In this document: positions 44,119-51,974 of the stretch, in pieces
How positions within the stretch are numbered: the stretch's first letter is position 1
Layout of the letters: each line of letters begins with the position of its first letter
DNA from: UBA940 sp031547885
GTDB lineage: Bacteria > Bacteroidota > Bacteroidia > Bacteroidales > Rikenellaceae
Length of the DNA stretch: 52,999 nt
Assembly: GCA_031547885.1 (NCBI GenBank)
Contig: JAVBRO010000026.1
Span: 1-52,999 of the forward strand
Reading direction: 5' to 3'
Notes under the pieces: model-generated
Database searches by the model: none
Told to the model about the DNA's origin: nothing
Seen by the model: the letters and a program-made list of their open reading frames with translations, nothing else
Made by a program: the position numbers and the translations under genes

Positions 44119-45285
44119 ATGAGAAAAAGTGTACTGTTTTCAGTTGTCGCGGCTTGCGGAGTAATATTACTGGCCGGCTGTGCCAAAGACAAGGGCGGCA
44201 ACGAACCTGCGCCTGTGAAAACCGTGGCGGTCGGGGCGCAAAACGGTGCGCTGACAGCCGGAACAGCCGGCACGGCGACATTCGCCGTCACGACAGCCAA
44301 CATCCCCAACGGAAACTACACCGCCACCGTCGCGAATTTGCCGACAGGCGTATCCGTACAGGAGCAGGTAGCCGTGAATAACAACGCCGGAACGCTCACA
44401 CTCGCCGCGAATACATCGACAACCGCCGGCGAAACCGCGGCATTGACCCTGACACTCGACGGTGCGACCTCCGCACCGTTCAAGGTAACCATAAACAGCG
44501 TAAAAGTTACCGCCATCGCGCTCAACCACGCCTCGGCGACGCTGGCGGCGGGTGCGACACTGCAACTGAGTATCGAAAGCATCGCGCCCGACAATGCGGC
44601 AGACCCGTCCGTCAAGTGGGACACCACTGACGCCGCCGTTGCAAGCGTGAACAACGCCGGTTTGGTGACGATTGCCGATTCAGCCGCCGACGGAGCCACG
44701 GCCGGCATTACCGCTACAGCCAACGACGGCAGTGAAACGACGACCGCCTGCGCAATCACTGTGGAATACGCACTCATCAACAGCATTTACTGGGCGAAAC
44801 GAAACGTCGACGCAGTCGGAACTTTCGCCGCCACGCCGCAGGACGCCGGGATGTTTTACCAGTGGAATATAAAGACGGCATGGGCCGCGACCGGCGACGT
44901 GACGAACTGGAACACAAACGGCGCGAGCGAGTCGGAATGGGTCGCCGCGAACGATCCGTGCCCCGCGGGTTGGCGCGTACCGACTAAAACGGAACTCGAC
45001 AAGCTGCTAGACGGCGGCAAAGTGACAAAAACACTCTCGGCCGACCCCGTGGGACGCACATTCGCCGGTAAAACCTCGGGCGACGGCTCGATCTTCCTAC
45101 TAGCCGCAGGCAGCCGCTTCTACACCGACGGGAAACTCACCAATGCAGGCAGTGCCGGGAACTACTGGTCGTCGACGGAGAATAAGGGTACAACCGCGTG
45201 GTACCTTAACTGCTTCGGCATCCTCGTCGAATTGAGCGACTACTACCGCACGTTCGGCTTGCCGGTCCGCTGCGTGCGGCAGTAG
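44119..45285 (+). CDS. Ig-like lipoprotein with a Fibrobacter-major-paralogous (C-type-lectin-like) C-terminus
   Basis: The 388 residues start with a lipoprotein signal (lipid Cys in LAGC, about 21). Then come a beta-sandwich (about 30-130), a Big_2-like Ig domain (about 132-218) and a C-terminal FSM domain of the formylglycine-enzyme/C-type-lectin-like superfamily: DPCPAGWRVPTKTELDKLL, NYWSSTENKG and GLPVRCVRQ at the very end. It is probably surface-exposed. The last 41 residues have the composition and codon pattern of a DGR variable region. No reverse transcriptase or template repeat is in the window. Confidence 0.82.
   Translation: MRKSVLFSVVAACGVILLAGCAKDKGGNEPAPVKTVAVGAQNGALTAGTAGTATFAVTTANIPNGNYTATVANLPTGVSVQEQVAVNNNAGTLTLAANTSTTAGETAALTLTLDGATSAPFKVTINSVKVTAIALNHASATLAAGATLQLSIESIAPDNAADPSVKWDTTDAAVASVNNAGLVTIADSAADGATAGITATANDGSETTTACAITVEYALINSIYWAKRNVDAVGTFAATPQDAGMFYQWNIKTAWAATGDVTNWNTNGASESEWVAANDPCPAGWRVPTKTELDKLLDGGKVTKTLSADPVGRTFAGKTSGDGSIFLLAAGSRFYTDGKLTNAGSAGNYWSSTENKGTTAWYLNCFGILVELSDYYRTFGLPVRCVRQ
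45160..45285 (+). other. Candidate DGR variable region (VR)
   Basis: Codons 348-388 run NYWSST...AWYLNCFG...SDYYRT...GLPVRCVRQ. Many codons at the ligand-facing positions end in C (TAC, TGC, TTC, GGC, ATC, CTC, AGC, GAC, CGC), as expected when adenines of AAC codons in a template are replaced at random. It ends in GC-rich sequence just before the stop, where an IMH would lie. It is a candidate only. Confidence 0.35.
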
Positions 45286-45345
45286 GGCGGCGCTGTTCGG
45301 CAAGAGTTGTCGTTTATTCGTTATGAGTTGAATCGAGAGCCGCGG

Positions 45346-47115
45346 CTATTCGAATTGCTCCTGGTAGAGCGAGTAGTATTTTCCCTGGCGGGCGATGAGT
45401 TCGCGGTGGTTGCCGCGCTCGATGATGTGGCCGTTCTCGAGAACGAGGATCGTGTCGGCGTTCATCACGGTAGAGAGCCGGTGCGCTATGATAAGGCTCG
45501 TGCGTCCCTTCATGAGTTCGTCCAATCCTCTCTGTATCAGCATTTCGCTGCGGGTGTCGATGTTGCTGGTGGCTTCGTCGAGCAGCAGTATGGGCGGGTC
45601 GGCGACGGCGGCGCGTGCGATGTTCAGAAGTTGTCGCTGCCCCTGGCTCAGGTTGGCCCCGTCGTTCTCCAAAAGGGTGTCGTAACCGTGCGGCAGGCGC
45701 TTGATGAACGAATGCGCGGCGGTGAGGCGCGCCGCGGCTTCGACCTCTTCGTCGGTCGCGTCGAGGCGTCCGAAACGGATATTCTCGCGCACGGTGTCGG
45801 TGAAAAGGTGGGTGTCCTGAAGCACGATCGCCATCGAACGGCGCAGGCTCTGCCGCCGGATCTCCGTTATGGGGTATTTATCGATGGTGATCTCGCCGCT
45901 GTCGACGTCGTAGAAGCGCGGCAGCAGGTTCAGTATCGTGGTCTTTCCGGCCCCGGTGGCCCCCACGAGGGCTATCTTGCAGTCGGGAGCGGCCCGGAAC
46001 GAGATGCCGTCGAGAATAGTGCGGCCCGGGTCATAGCCGAAACGGACGTCGTGCAGCACCACTTCTCCCTGCGCGCCGTTAAGGTCGACTGCGCCTGCGG
46101 TATCAGAGGGCTCGGGCTCCTCGTCGATCACCTCGAAGATGCGTTCGGCACCCGCGATAGCCGCCTGGATGCTGTTGTAGAGCGTCGCGAGTTCGTTGAT
46201 GGGGCGTCCGAACTGGCGCGAATACTGCAAAAACGCTGCGAGACCGCCCACGTCGAAACCACGGAACACGGCCAGCAGACCGCCCACTATCGTCACGAAA
46301 ACGTAGTTCAGCGTGTTGAGGTTCTGCATCACGGGCATCATCAGCCCCGAGTAGAACTGCGCCCGCTCGCTCTTGTCGTTCAGGTCGTCGTTCCTGCCGT
46401 CGAATTCCTTTTCCGCCTCTGCCTCATGGTTAAACACTTTTACGACCTTCTGGCCGCTTATTATCTCCTCGATGTAGCCGTTTATTCCTCCCAGTGACTC
46501 CTGCTGCGCCTTGAAGTATTTGCGGCTGCGGCGGACGATCCAGCGCGCCGAAAGCGTCATCACCGGCACCATCACGAGCGTTACGAGAGTTAGCAGCGGG
46601 CTGATATATAGCATCATCACGGTTATCCCGACGAGTGTCAGCACACCCGAAAGTATGTCGGCGAGGCTGTCGGTGAGGGCGTCGCTGATGCGGTCCATGT
46701 CGTTGGTGTAGCGGCTCATCAGGTCGCCGTGCTGGCGGGTGTCGAAGTAACGTACGGGAAGGGCCTCCATCCTGCGGAAGAGATCCTCGCGCAGCCTCGC
46801 GACCGTCTCCTGCCCGATGCGGTTGAGCATCCGGTATTCGATGAACGTGGCGGCGGCACCCGCGACGTATATCCCGCCGAGGATGGCCAGCATCTGGATC
46901 AGTCCGTACCAATCCTTCGGCATGATGTAGTCGTTGATAATGGGGCGGATCATGTACGACCCGACGACGCTCGAGGCGATGCTTACGACGATGAGCGCGC
47001 CGACGATGAAGAGCAGCTTGCGCTGGCGGCCCAGGTACGACAGCAGCCTGGCGAGGGTTTTTCGTCCCTGCTTCGGCTTGCCCTGCTGGCTGAGGTGTGT
47101 CGCGCGGTTGCCCAT
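45346..47115 (-). CDS. ABC exporter subunit, catalytic type (LSQGQ)
   Basis: The 589 residues are a half transporter with six transmembrane helices (first about 35-57) and an ATPase with Walker A GATGAGKTT (385-393), signature LSQGQ (489-493) and Walker B ILLLDEATS with catalytic E514. The non-canonical signature and intact Glu match the TM288/BmrD half of heterodimeric exporters. Its partner is the next gene upstream. The substrate is unknown; drugs or lipids are typical. Confidence 0.93.
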   Translation of the reverse strand: MGNRATHLSQQGKPKQGRKTLARLLSYLGRQRKLLFIVGALIVVSIASSVVGSYMIRPIINDYIMPKDWYGLIQMLAILGGIYVAGAAATFIEYRMLNRIGQETVARLREDLFRRMEALPVRYFDTRQHGDLMSRYTNDMDRISDALTDSLADILSGVLTLVGITVMMLYISPLLTLVTLVMVPVMTLSARWIVRRSRKYFKAQQESLGGINGYIEEIISGQKVVKVFNHEAEAEKEFDGRNDDLNDKSERAQFYSGLMMPVMQNLNTLNYVFVTIVGGLLAVFRGFDVGGLAAFLQYSRQFGRPINELATLYNSIQAAIAGAERIFEVIDEEPEPSDTAGAVDLNGAQGEVVLHDVRFGYDPGRTILDGISFRAAPDCKIALVGATGAGKTTILNLLPRFYDVDSGEITIDKYPITEIRRQSLRRSMAIVLQDTHLFTDTVRENIRFGRLDATDEEVEAAARLTAAHSFIKRLPHGYDTLLENDGANLSQGQRQLLNIARAAVADPPILLLDEATSNIDTRSEMLIQRGLDELMKGRTSLIIAHRLSTVMNADTILVLENGHIIERGNHRELIARQGKYYSLYQEQFE

Positions 47116-47269
47116 AGCGTTATTTGTTATTGTACCCCATTTCGCGAAACCTTGGGTTTCGCAAAGTCCCCCGGCGAGGGGGATTTAGGGGGTGGTGTCT
47201 AAAAGCACGGGTATCGCAGATGCCCGTAAACGTGGGTTCGATGGGTTTTAATCCCCTGTTGCATGCGAT
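47116..47269. other. Gap between the two ABC exporter genes with two hairpins
   Basis: GCGAAACCTTGGGTTTCGC (about 47144-47162) and TCCCCCGGCGAGGGGGA (about 47166-47182) form two good stems inside this 154-bp gap. GGGGGATTTAGGGGG follows the second. Such CCCCCTAAATCCCCC blocks are dispersed in many genomes. No gene fits here. The hairpins may trim expression of the second subunit relative to the first. Confidence 0.55.
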
Positions 47270-49018
47270 TTATTTATTCATAGCTTGACAATCCATCGAA
47301 CTCACGTTTTGCGATTCGTATATCTCGCGGTAAACCTCCGAAGTGCGGAGCAGATCGGCCGGTTTCCCGAACCCGTCGATCTCTCCATCCTCCAGAACCA
47401 ATACTTTATCTGCCGCCTGCATCGTATTGATCCTCTGTGTGATTATAAATATGGTTGTGTCTTTCATCAGCAGTTGCAGGTTGGCGCGTATCTTCAGTTC
47501 GGTGGTCGAATCCACCGCGCTGGTGCTGTCGTCGAGGATCAGTATCTTCGGTTTCCGCAACAACGCCCGCGCGATGCAGAGGCGCTGTTTCTGGCCGCCA
47601 GAGACGTTTACCCCGCCGCGCCCCAGCACCGTATCGTAACCCGCCGGGAACGACATAATGAAATCGTGAGCCTCGGCGGCCCGGGCAGCATCCTCGACCT
47701 GCTTTAAAGTGGCGTCAGGATCGCCCCAGCGCAGGTTTTCGATGATCGTGCCGCTGAAAAGCTCGTTCTTCTGAAGCACCATTCCGATACTCGCGCGCAG
47801 TTCGTCGAGGCGGTAGTCGCGCACGTCGCGGCCGTCGATCAGCACCTCGCCCTCGGTGGCGTCGTAAAGCCGCGGAATAAGCTGAACCATAGAGCTTTTG
47901 GCCGATCCTGTCGCGCCGACGACGGCGATCGTTTCGCCCTGCCCCGCCGTGAAAGTGATGTGGCACAGCACATTGTTCTCGCCGCCCGCGTAATGGAATC
48001 CCACGTCGCGGAACTCGACCTCTCCCCTCTCGACCTTGTAGTCGTGTTTCAAAGACTCGAAAGTGTTTGTCAACGAGGGTTCTGCGCGAAGTACTTCAAG
48101 TATTCGTTCAGACGACGCCGAGGCTCTGGCGAAGTTCATCACCACCATCGAGAACATCATCAGCGCCATCAATATCTGCATCAGGTAGTTGACGAACGAG
48201 ATCAGCTCGCCCACTGTGAGGCTCCCCGCCATCACCTTGCCGCCGCCGAACCACAGCACCGCGATCACCGAAACGTTTAGTATGAGCTGCATCAGCGGAA
48301 AGACCGTCACGATGATGTTCGACGCGCGGATCGCCGTGTCCTGCAGCTCTTCGCTGCTGCGCCGGAACTTGTCGCTCTCGAAATCCTCGCGCACGAACGA
48401 CTTCACCACACGGATATTTATCAGGTTCTCGCGCACCACCGCATTCAGGCGATCTATCCGGCGCTGGACTGTCAGGAAGAACGGGAACCCTTTCCTTAGT
48501 ATCAGCCACACGCTCAGTACCATTACGGGAATGGCCGCTGCGAGTATCAGAGCCAGCTTCGCGTCGATGGTCAGCACGAAGAATAACGCCGCAAGAAAGA
48601 GCATCGGCGCCCGCAGCATGATACGCATCGACATGAAAACGATCTGCTGGATGCGTGTGACGTCGCCCGTTAGGCGCGTGATGAGCGACGCCGAACTGAA
48701 TTTATCTATGTCGGGGAAGGCGAAACTCTGTATTTTTGTGAAAAGCGAATGGCGAAGTCCGGTGCCGAAACGCGTCGATGTGCGCGACGAAAGATAGGCG
48801 TTGACGACGCTCATTACGAGTCCCAGCAGCGAAATTCCAACCATCCATATCCCGGTGCCGTAGACCACCGAAAGGTCGCTTTTCATCACGCCGTCGTCCA
48901 CTATGCGCGACATGTACATCGGCTGGAGGGTCTCGCAAAACACGGCACCCGCTACGAGGAGCGGGCTCAGGAGAAGGTTCCATTTGTATTTTTTGAGTAT
49001 CTGCCAGTATTGCTTCAT
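47270..49018 (-). CDS. ABC exporter subunit, degenerate-site type
   Basis: The 582 residues have six transmembrane helices and an ATPase with canonical signature VSGGQ (472-476). Walker B is ILILDDSTS (D496-D497 where a catalytic Glu is normal), and Walker A is GATGSAKSS, in which the invariant Gly before Lys is Ala (A373). This matches the TM287/BmrC half, whose ATP site is the inactive, degenerate one. It is transcribed first, from the -7 box at 49051-49044, with its partner 154 bp downstream. Confidence 0.92.
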   Translation of the reverse strand: MKQYWQILKKYKWNLLLSPLLVAGAVFCETLQPMYMSRIVDDGVMKSDLSVVYGTGIWMVGISLLGLVMSVVNAYLSSRTSTRFGTGLRHSLFTKIQSFAFPDIDKFSSASLITRLTGDVTRIQQIVFMSMRIMLRAPMLFLAALFFVLTIDAKLALILAAAIPVMVLSVWLILRKGFPFFLTVQRRIDRLNAVVRENLINIRVVKSFVREDFESDKFRRSSEELQDTAIRASNIIVTVFPLMQLILNVSVIAVLWFGGGKVMAGSLTVGELISFVNYLMQILMALMMFSMVVMNFARASASSERILEVLRAEPSLTNTFESLKHDYKVERGEVEFRDVGFHYAGGENNVLCHITFTAGQGETIAVVGATGSAKSSMVQLIPRLYDATEGEVLIDGRDVRDYRLDELRASIGMVLQKNELFSGTIIENLRWGDPDATLKQVEDAARAAEAHDFIMSFPAGYDTVLGRGGVNVSGGQKQRLCIARALLRKPKILILDDSTSAVDSTTELKIRANLQLLMKDTTIFIITQRINTMQAADKVLVLEDGEIDGFGKPADLLRTSEVYREIYESQNVSSMDCQAMNK

Positions 49019-49043
49019 GCGGTGCGGCCGGTTGCAAATTATG

Positions 49044-49051
49044 CAAAGTTA
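49044..49051 (-). promoter_or_regulatory. Promoter -7 box of the ABC exporter pair
   Basis: The minus strand reads TAACTTTG, exact match to TAnnTTTG; start near 49040, a leader of about 22 nt. Confidence 0.6.
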
Positions 49052-49101
49052 CAGCAAATTCCGCGCAAAAGTGACCGCGGGTGTGAAATAAAATCCGTAG
49101 A

Positions 49102-49656
49102 TCAATCCCGGTCCTGAGTATCCCCGATATATTCCGTGAGAATATTAAGATTGTGGCGGTTCCACCCGAATGCTGTGATGCTGTGATAACGATAATGCTT
49201 CAGATCCCCTATGCTGTTCAGTAGAATCCTGCCGCTGTCGAAAACAATTGTTACCGTCTCACCCATTGGGTTTCCTGCGGATTCCGGGGTCCTGGCAATG
49301 ATCAGATATTCATTTATCTCGGTGATTTCCCATTTGAGTTTTTCTTCAATCACCCACCGGAGATAAGAACATTGCTGATCGGGAGTCATATTTGTTTCGA
49401 TGCTCCTGAATTTGAGCATGCGTTCCTTTATAAGTTTCTTTATGACGAACACAACAACAGCTATCAGGAAAAGCGATGCCGAGAATATGACATCTATGCC
49501 ATCGGACATATCTGAGAATATCATAAAAGCCAGGAAACCCAAAGCGGACAGAAGGAATATGATGGAAAAACCATAATAATGCCATAGTTCCCTGGAACTT
49601 AATTGCAGTTTGTTTTCATGGATGGCACGCCTCGATATATCACGGGGATCTTGCAT
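49102..49656 (-). CDS. Hypothetical membrane protein, two TM helices
   Basis: The 184 residues have two adjacent transmembrane helices (about 29-47 and 55-73, in a hairpin with Met/Asp/Gly between) and a C-terminal domain of about 110 residues likely in the cytoplasm (beta-rich, EITEINEYLIIARTPESAG). No family is recognised; it may be a PH- or YcxB-like membrane domain. Its base composition is richer in A/T than the ABC genes next to it, hinting that it may be acquired. Confidence 0.55.
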   Translation of the reverse strand: MQDPRDISRRAIHENKLQLSSRELWHYYGFSIIFLLSALGFLAFMIFSDMSDGIDVIFSASLFLIAVVVFVIKKLIKERMLKFRSIETNMTPDQQCSYLRWVIEEKLKWEITEINEYLIIARTPESAGNPMGETVTIVFDSGRILLNSIGDLKHYRYHSITAFGWNRHNLNILTEYIGDTQDRD

Positions 49657-49718
49657 GGGAGATATTATTAGGGGTTAGTATCACCGCAAGATATGTATTC
49701 CAACGGACAGAAAAAAAC

Positions 49719-50087
49719 CTATTTCCGGAAGGCGAACCAGACGGCGAGGATCAGGCAGATGAACGAAATGAAGTGGTTCATGCGGAAACTCTCGGTGCGG
49801 AATACCAGCAGCGCGAATACCGTGAAGACGCCCAGCGAGATGACTTCCTGTATGATCTTGAGCTGGATCAGCGAGAAAGGGCCGCCGTTGCCCGCAAAAC
49901 CGATGCGGTTGGCCGGTATCTGGAAGCAGTATTCGAAGAAGGCGATCCCCCAGCTGACGAGTATCACCAGTATGAGCGGAAGCGTGCTGCCGCTTTTCTC
50001 CGTCCCGAATTTAAGGTGGCCGTACCATGCGACGGTCATGAAGATGTTGGACATCAGGAGCATCCCGACGGTATAGAGTGCTTTCAT
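49719..50087 (-). CDS. DMT-family protein, DUF486
   Basis: The 122 residues form four transmembrane helices and match DUF486 (MKALYTVGMLLMSNIFMTVAWYGHL and SWGIAFFEYCFQIPANRIG). DUF486 proteins are small drug/metabolite-transporter relatives without a known substrate. The ATG at 50087 is chosen because the -7 box at 50119-50112 sits just upstream; the longer frame would begin inside the promoter. Confidence 0.85.
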   Translation of the reverse strand: MKALYTVGMLLMSNIFMTVAWYGHLKFGTEKSGSTLPLILVILVSWGIAFFEYCFQIPANRIGFAGNGGPFSLIQLKIIQEVISLGVFTVFALLVFRTESFRMNHFISFICLILAVWFAFRK

Positions 50088-50111
50088 GCGTTCTTGCGGA
50101 TTTAAACCGCG

Positions 50112-50119
50112 CAAAGGTA
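50112..50119 (-). promoter_or_regulatory. Promoter -7 box of the DUF486 gene
   Basis: The minus strand reads TACCTTTG, exact match, start near 50108. Confidence 0.6.
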
Positions 50120-50220
50120 AAACTAAAGACGATAAATTGTTCCGCCGGGGCTAAAGATTTTTAGATCAGGCGGGCGGACGCTTTCTGCGCAGGTTTTCTC
50201 TCAAAAACATGGTGTGAAAA

Positions 50221-50251
50221 TTTGGAGGAAAGAAAATTTGATTTACCTTTG
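50221..50251 (+). promoter_or_regulatory. Full Bacteroidetes promoter of tRNA-Val
   Basis: TTTG (50221-50224), 19-bp spacer, TACCTTTG (50244-50251). Both boxes match the Bacteroidetes sigma consensus TTTG-N19-TAnnTTTG exactly. This is the best promoter in the window. Transcription should start near 50255, about 15 nt before the tRNA. Confidence 0.85.
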
Positions 50252-50269
50252 CAACGCGAAAACGCAAAA

Positions 50270-50344
50270 GGGAGTTTAGCTCAGCTGGTTCAGAGCATCT
50301 GCCTTACAAGCAGAGGGTCGGCGGTTCGAATCCGTCAACTCCCA
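50270..50344 (+). tRNA. tRNA-Val (anticodon UAC)
   Basis: GGGAGTT ... AACTCCC forms the acceptor stem. The anticodon arm TCTGC-CTTACAA-GCAGA gives anticodon TAC, reading GUA/GUG Val codons, and the T-arm GGTTCGAAT is canonical. The 75-nt gene has no encoded CCA (the tail is ACAAA), as is common in Bacteroidetes. The terminator follows about 20 nt later. The last 16 bases plus four more recur at 50520-50539. Confidence 0.95.
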
Positions 50345-50348
50345 CAAA
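50329..50348 (+). repeat. Attachment-like direct repeat, tRNA copy
   Basis: AATCCGTCAACTCCCACAAA covers the 3' end of tRNA-Val. An exact copy lies at 50520-50539. tRNA 3' ends are typical attB sites of tyrosine integrases. Confidence 0.6.
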
Positions 50349-50362
50349 ACGAAATAAACTTA

Positions 50363-50393
50363 AAGTCGCTTGTCAGAGTGACTTTTTCTTTTT
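50363..50393 (+). terminator. Terminator after tRNA-Val
   Basis: AAGTCGCT-TGTCAG-AGTGACTT (8-bp stem with one G-U) followed by TTTCTTTTT. Confidence 0.75.
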
Positions 50394-50519
50394 CAGATAT
50401 GCTCCAGAACTTGTTCTGACGAGCATATCTGGGAAAGAAAAGTTAATCGTTAGATTTTAAGTTTATGAAGTTTTGCAAAACTGACAGGAGATAGTACGGA
50501 AAAACGAGCATCGCGAGTT

Positions 50520-50539
50520 AATCCGTCAACTCCCACAAA
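50520..50539 (+). repeat. Attachment-like direct repeat, second copy
   Basis: Exact 20-bp copy of the tRNA-Val end (50329-50348), 191 bp downstream, with no tRNA body in front. Confidence 0.6.
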
Positions 50540-50560
50540 GCAGGAAGCTGCAAAATTTGA

Positions 50561-50590
50561 AACCACTCGGAAGAGTGGTTTTTCTTTTTC
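50561..50590 (+). terminator. Second terminator hairpin of the tRNA-end duplication
   Basis: AACCACTC-GGAA-GAGTGGTT, perfect 8-bp stem, then TTTCTTTTT, the same tail as the first terminator. Confidence 0.75.
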
Positions 50591-50742
50591 CGGTAGGCCC
50601 GTGAATTTATTCGCAAGGGGTTGTCCGTCAGCTGAAGCGGACGGCAATGATCGATACAACAAAATAATTCAAACTCTCGGAGAGTGTTTGGGAATAATCC
50701 AGCGGCCCCTGTTCTTTTTACGCATAATATACCCCGGAACTA

Positions 50743-50772
50743 TTTGATTCCAGATAATTAGCTGTATATTTG
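50743..50772 (+). promoter_or_regulatory. Promoter of the Nudix-like gene
   Basis: TTTG (50743-50746), 18-bp spacer, TATATTTG (50765-50772). Both boxes are exact; the spacer is one short of the usual 19. Transcription near 50776 gives a leader of about 35 nt to ATG 50811. Confidence 0.65.
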
Positions 50773-50810
50773 ATCGTTTGACAGTTATTATATACCTTAA
50801 ACATTATATC

Positions 50811-51896
50811 ATGAACTTTGACCCGAATTTAATTATCGCGACATTGCTGTCGTGCATTGCAACCTTTATTGTCGGTGCTGTTTTCGGGTCGGTTAACAAG
50901 AGGGTGATTCGCCTGGTCAAAATCGCAAGGGAGAAAATATACCGCCGCCGCCTTTTGAACTATAATATTATGGCGGACGATCTGGTCGAACTCCTGTCGT
51001 GGTCGTATAAGCGCAGATTGGACGGTAGCAAAATGAGGATCGTGTTCAGTAAGGCCAGGAACCGTCAGGATCTCATTCCGGAATCCGAGATCAAAAGATA
51101 CCAAAAGAAATACCAGGAGAAAAATTACACGGGCAAGGTCTGCTATTTAACCCATTACGCTCCGGATTCGCAGGATCATGATGCTGACAGTCAATATATA
51201 TTCAAAATAAAAGTAGCTCCCTCGGACTATACGGAGCATCTCGCCGTTATGGACTACCTTGCCGGCCATCCCGATAAAAATGAAAAGATAAGGGAAATGT
51301 TGTTGACAAATCCCGATGCGTATTTTGCCAACGCCCTGCCCTCTTCGATGAGTGTAAATGTCGTGGTGGTAAGTGAAATGGACAGAATCCTGGCATTGAG
51401 GCGCAGCAATGCGGTGGCATACGGTAAAAATGAATGGACGATAGGGATTTTCGAGACTCTTCTGCATGATAAGATGGAAGCCGGCAGGGATGCGACGCTG
51501 TATGACCTGGTAAAAAAAGGACTGTCGGAAGAGATAGGGCTGACTTCGGAAAATTACCATAAAGACATATGCATATCATGGATGGGGGTCAATATGAAGA
51601 ATATGGGAGTGTTCTTTATCGCGGTCGTGAAATTGAAAAATATTACAGAGGCCGCCGTTGAGCAGGAAATGGCGAAATGCCATTCGCATCATGAACACAC
51701 CGCAAAGGTTTGGCTCCCGCTGAAAAGACGGATGATAAAAAGATTTCTTGCTGACAAAAGGAAGCGGAATAAATACCTGAAGCTCATAGCTGCAGCCAAC
51801 GGAACGAAAAAACGGGATGTAATTATCTCATCCCTTGCCAGGAATACGTTGATCGAAACATTCAGAGTTAATTATTTCATTGATCAGGATTCATAA
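50811..51896 (+). CDS. Membrane-anchored Nudix-like protein
   Basis: The 361 residues have an N-terminal transmembrane helix (about 7-25), a basic juxtamembrane stretch (about 30-47) and an unassigned middle. The middle is followed by a Nudix-like fold: VNVVVVSEMDRILALRRS, then YDLVKKGLSEEIGL (231-244) where the REUXEEXGU of the Nudix box would be. R-E is K-G here, and the upstream Gly and Glu are not at the consensus positions, so catalysis may be lost or altered. A basic tail closes it. ATG 50811 fits the promoter. The gene is more A/T-rich than the core genes and adjoins the tRNA scar, so it may be acquired. Confidence 0.6.
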   Translation: MNFDPNLIIATLLSCIATFIVGAVFGSVNKRVIRLVKIAREKIYRRRLLNYNIMADDLVELLSWSYKRRLDGSKMRIVFSKARNRQDLIPESEIKRYQKKYQEKNYTGKVCYLTHYAPDSQDHDADSQYIFKIKVAPSDYTEHLAVMDYLAGHPDKNEKIREMLLTNPDAYFANALPSSMSVNVVVVSEMDRILALRRSNAVAYGKNEWTIGIFETLLHDKMEAGRDATLYDLVKKGLSEEIGLTSENYHKDICISWMGVNMKNMGVFFIAVVKLKNITEAAVEQEMAKCHSHHEHTAKVWLPLKRRMIKRFLADKRKRNKYLKLIAAANGTKKRDVIISSLARNTLIETFRVNYFIDQDS

Positions 51897-51974
51897 TGTT
51901 CGTTTATGACAATATGCCGGTGTGACGAACTTTTCCATGCAGTTTACGCGTTTCATATATAAATATTTGTGGAA

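Larger units (their letters stand above)
50349..50810 (+). other. tRNA-Val downstream scar: decayed copies and hairpins
   Basis: No gene is seen in this stretch of about 460 bases, which has several structures. AGATATGCTCCAGAAC...GTTCTG...GAGCATATCT (50395-50431) is a strong hairpin, and TAAACTTAAA (50356-50365) is mirrored by TTTAAGTTTA (50456-50465), so most of 50356-50465 folds on itself. The second tRNA end at 50520-50539 is followed by its own hairpin and T-run. A copy of the CCGTCAGCTGAAGCGGACGG unit lies at 50626-50645. The promoter of the Nudix-like gene closes the stretch. Confidence 0.6.

Noticed and set aside
50450..50662. 70-codon minus-strand frame downstream of tRNA-Val
   Set aside because: It overlaps the duplicated tRNA end, a terminator and a dispersed repeat, and has no protein-like features.
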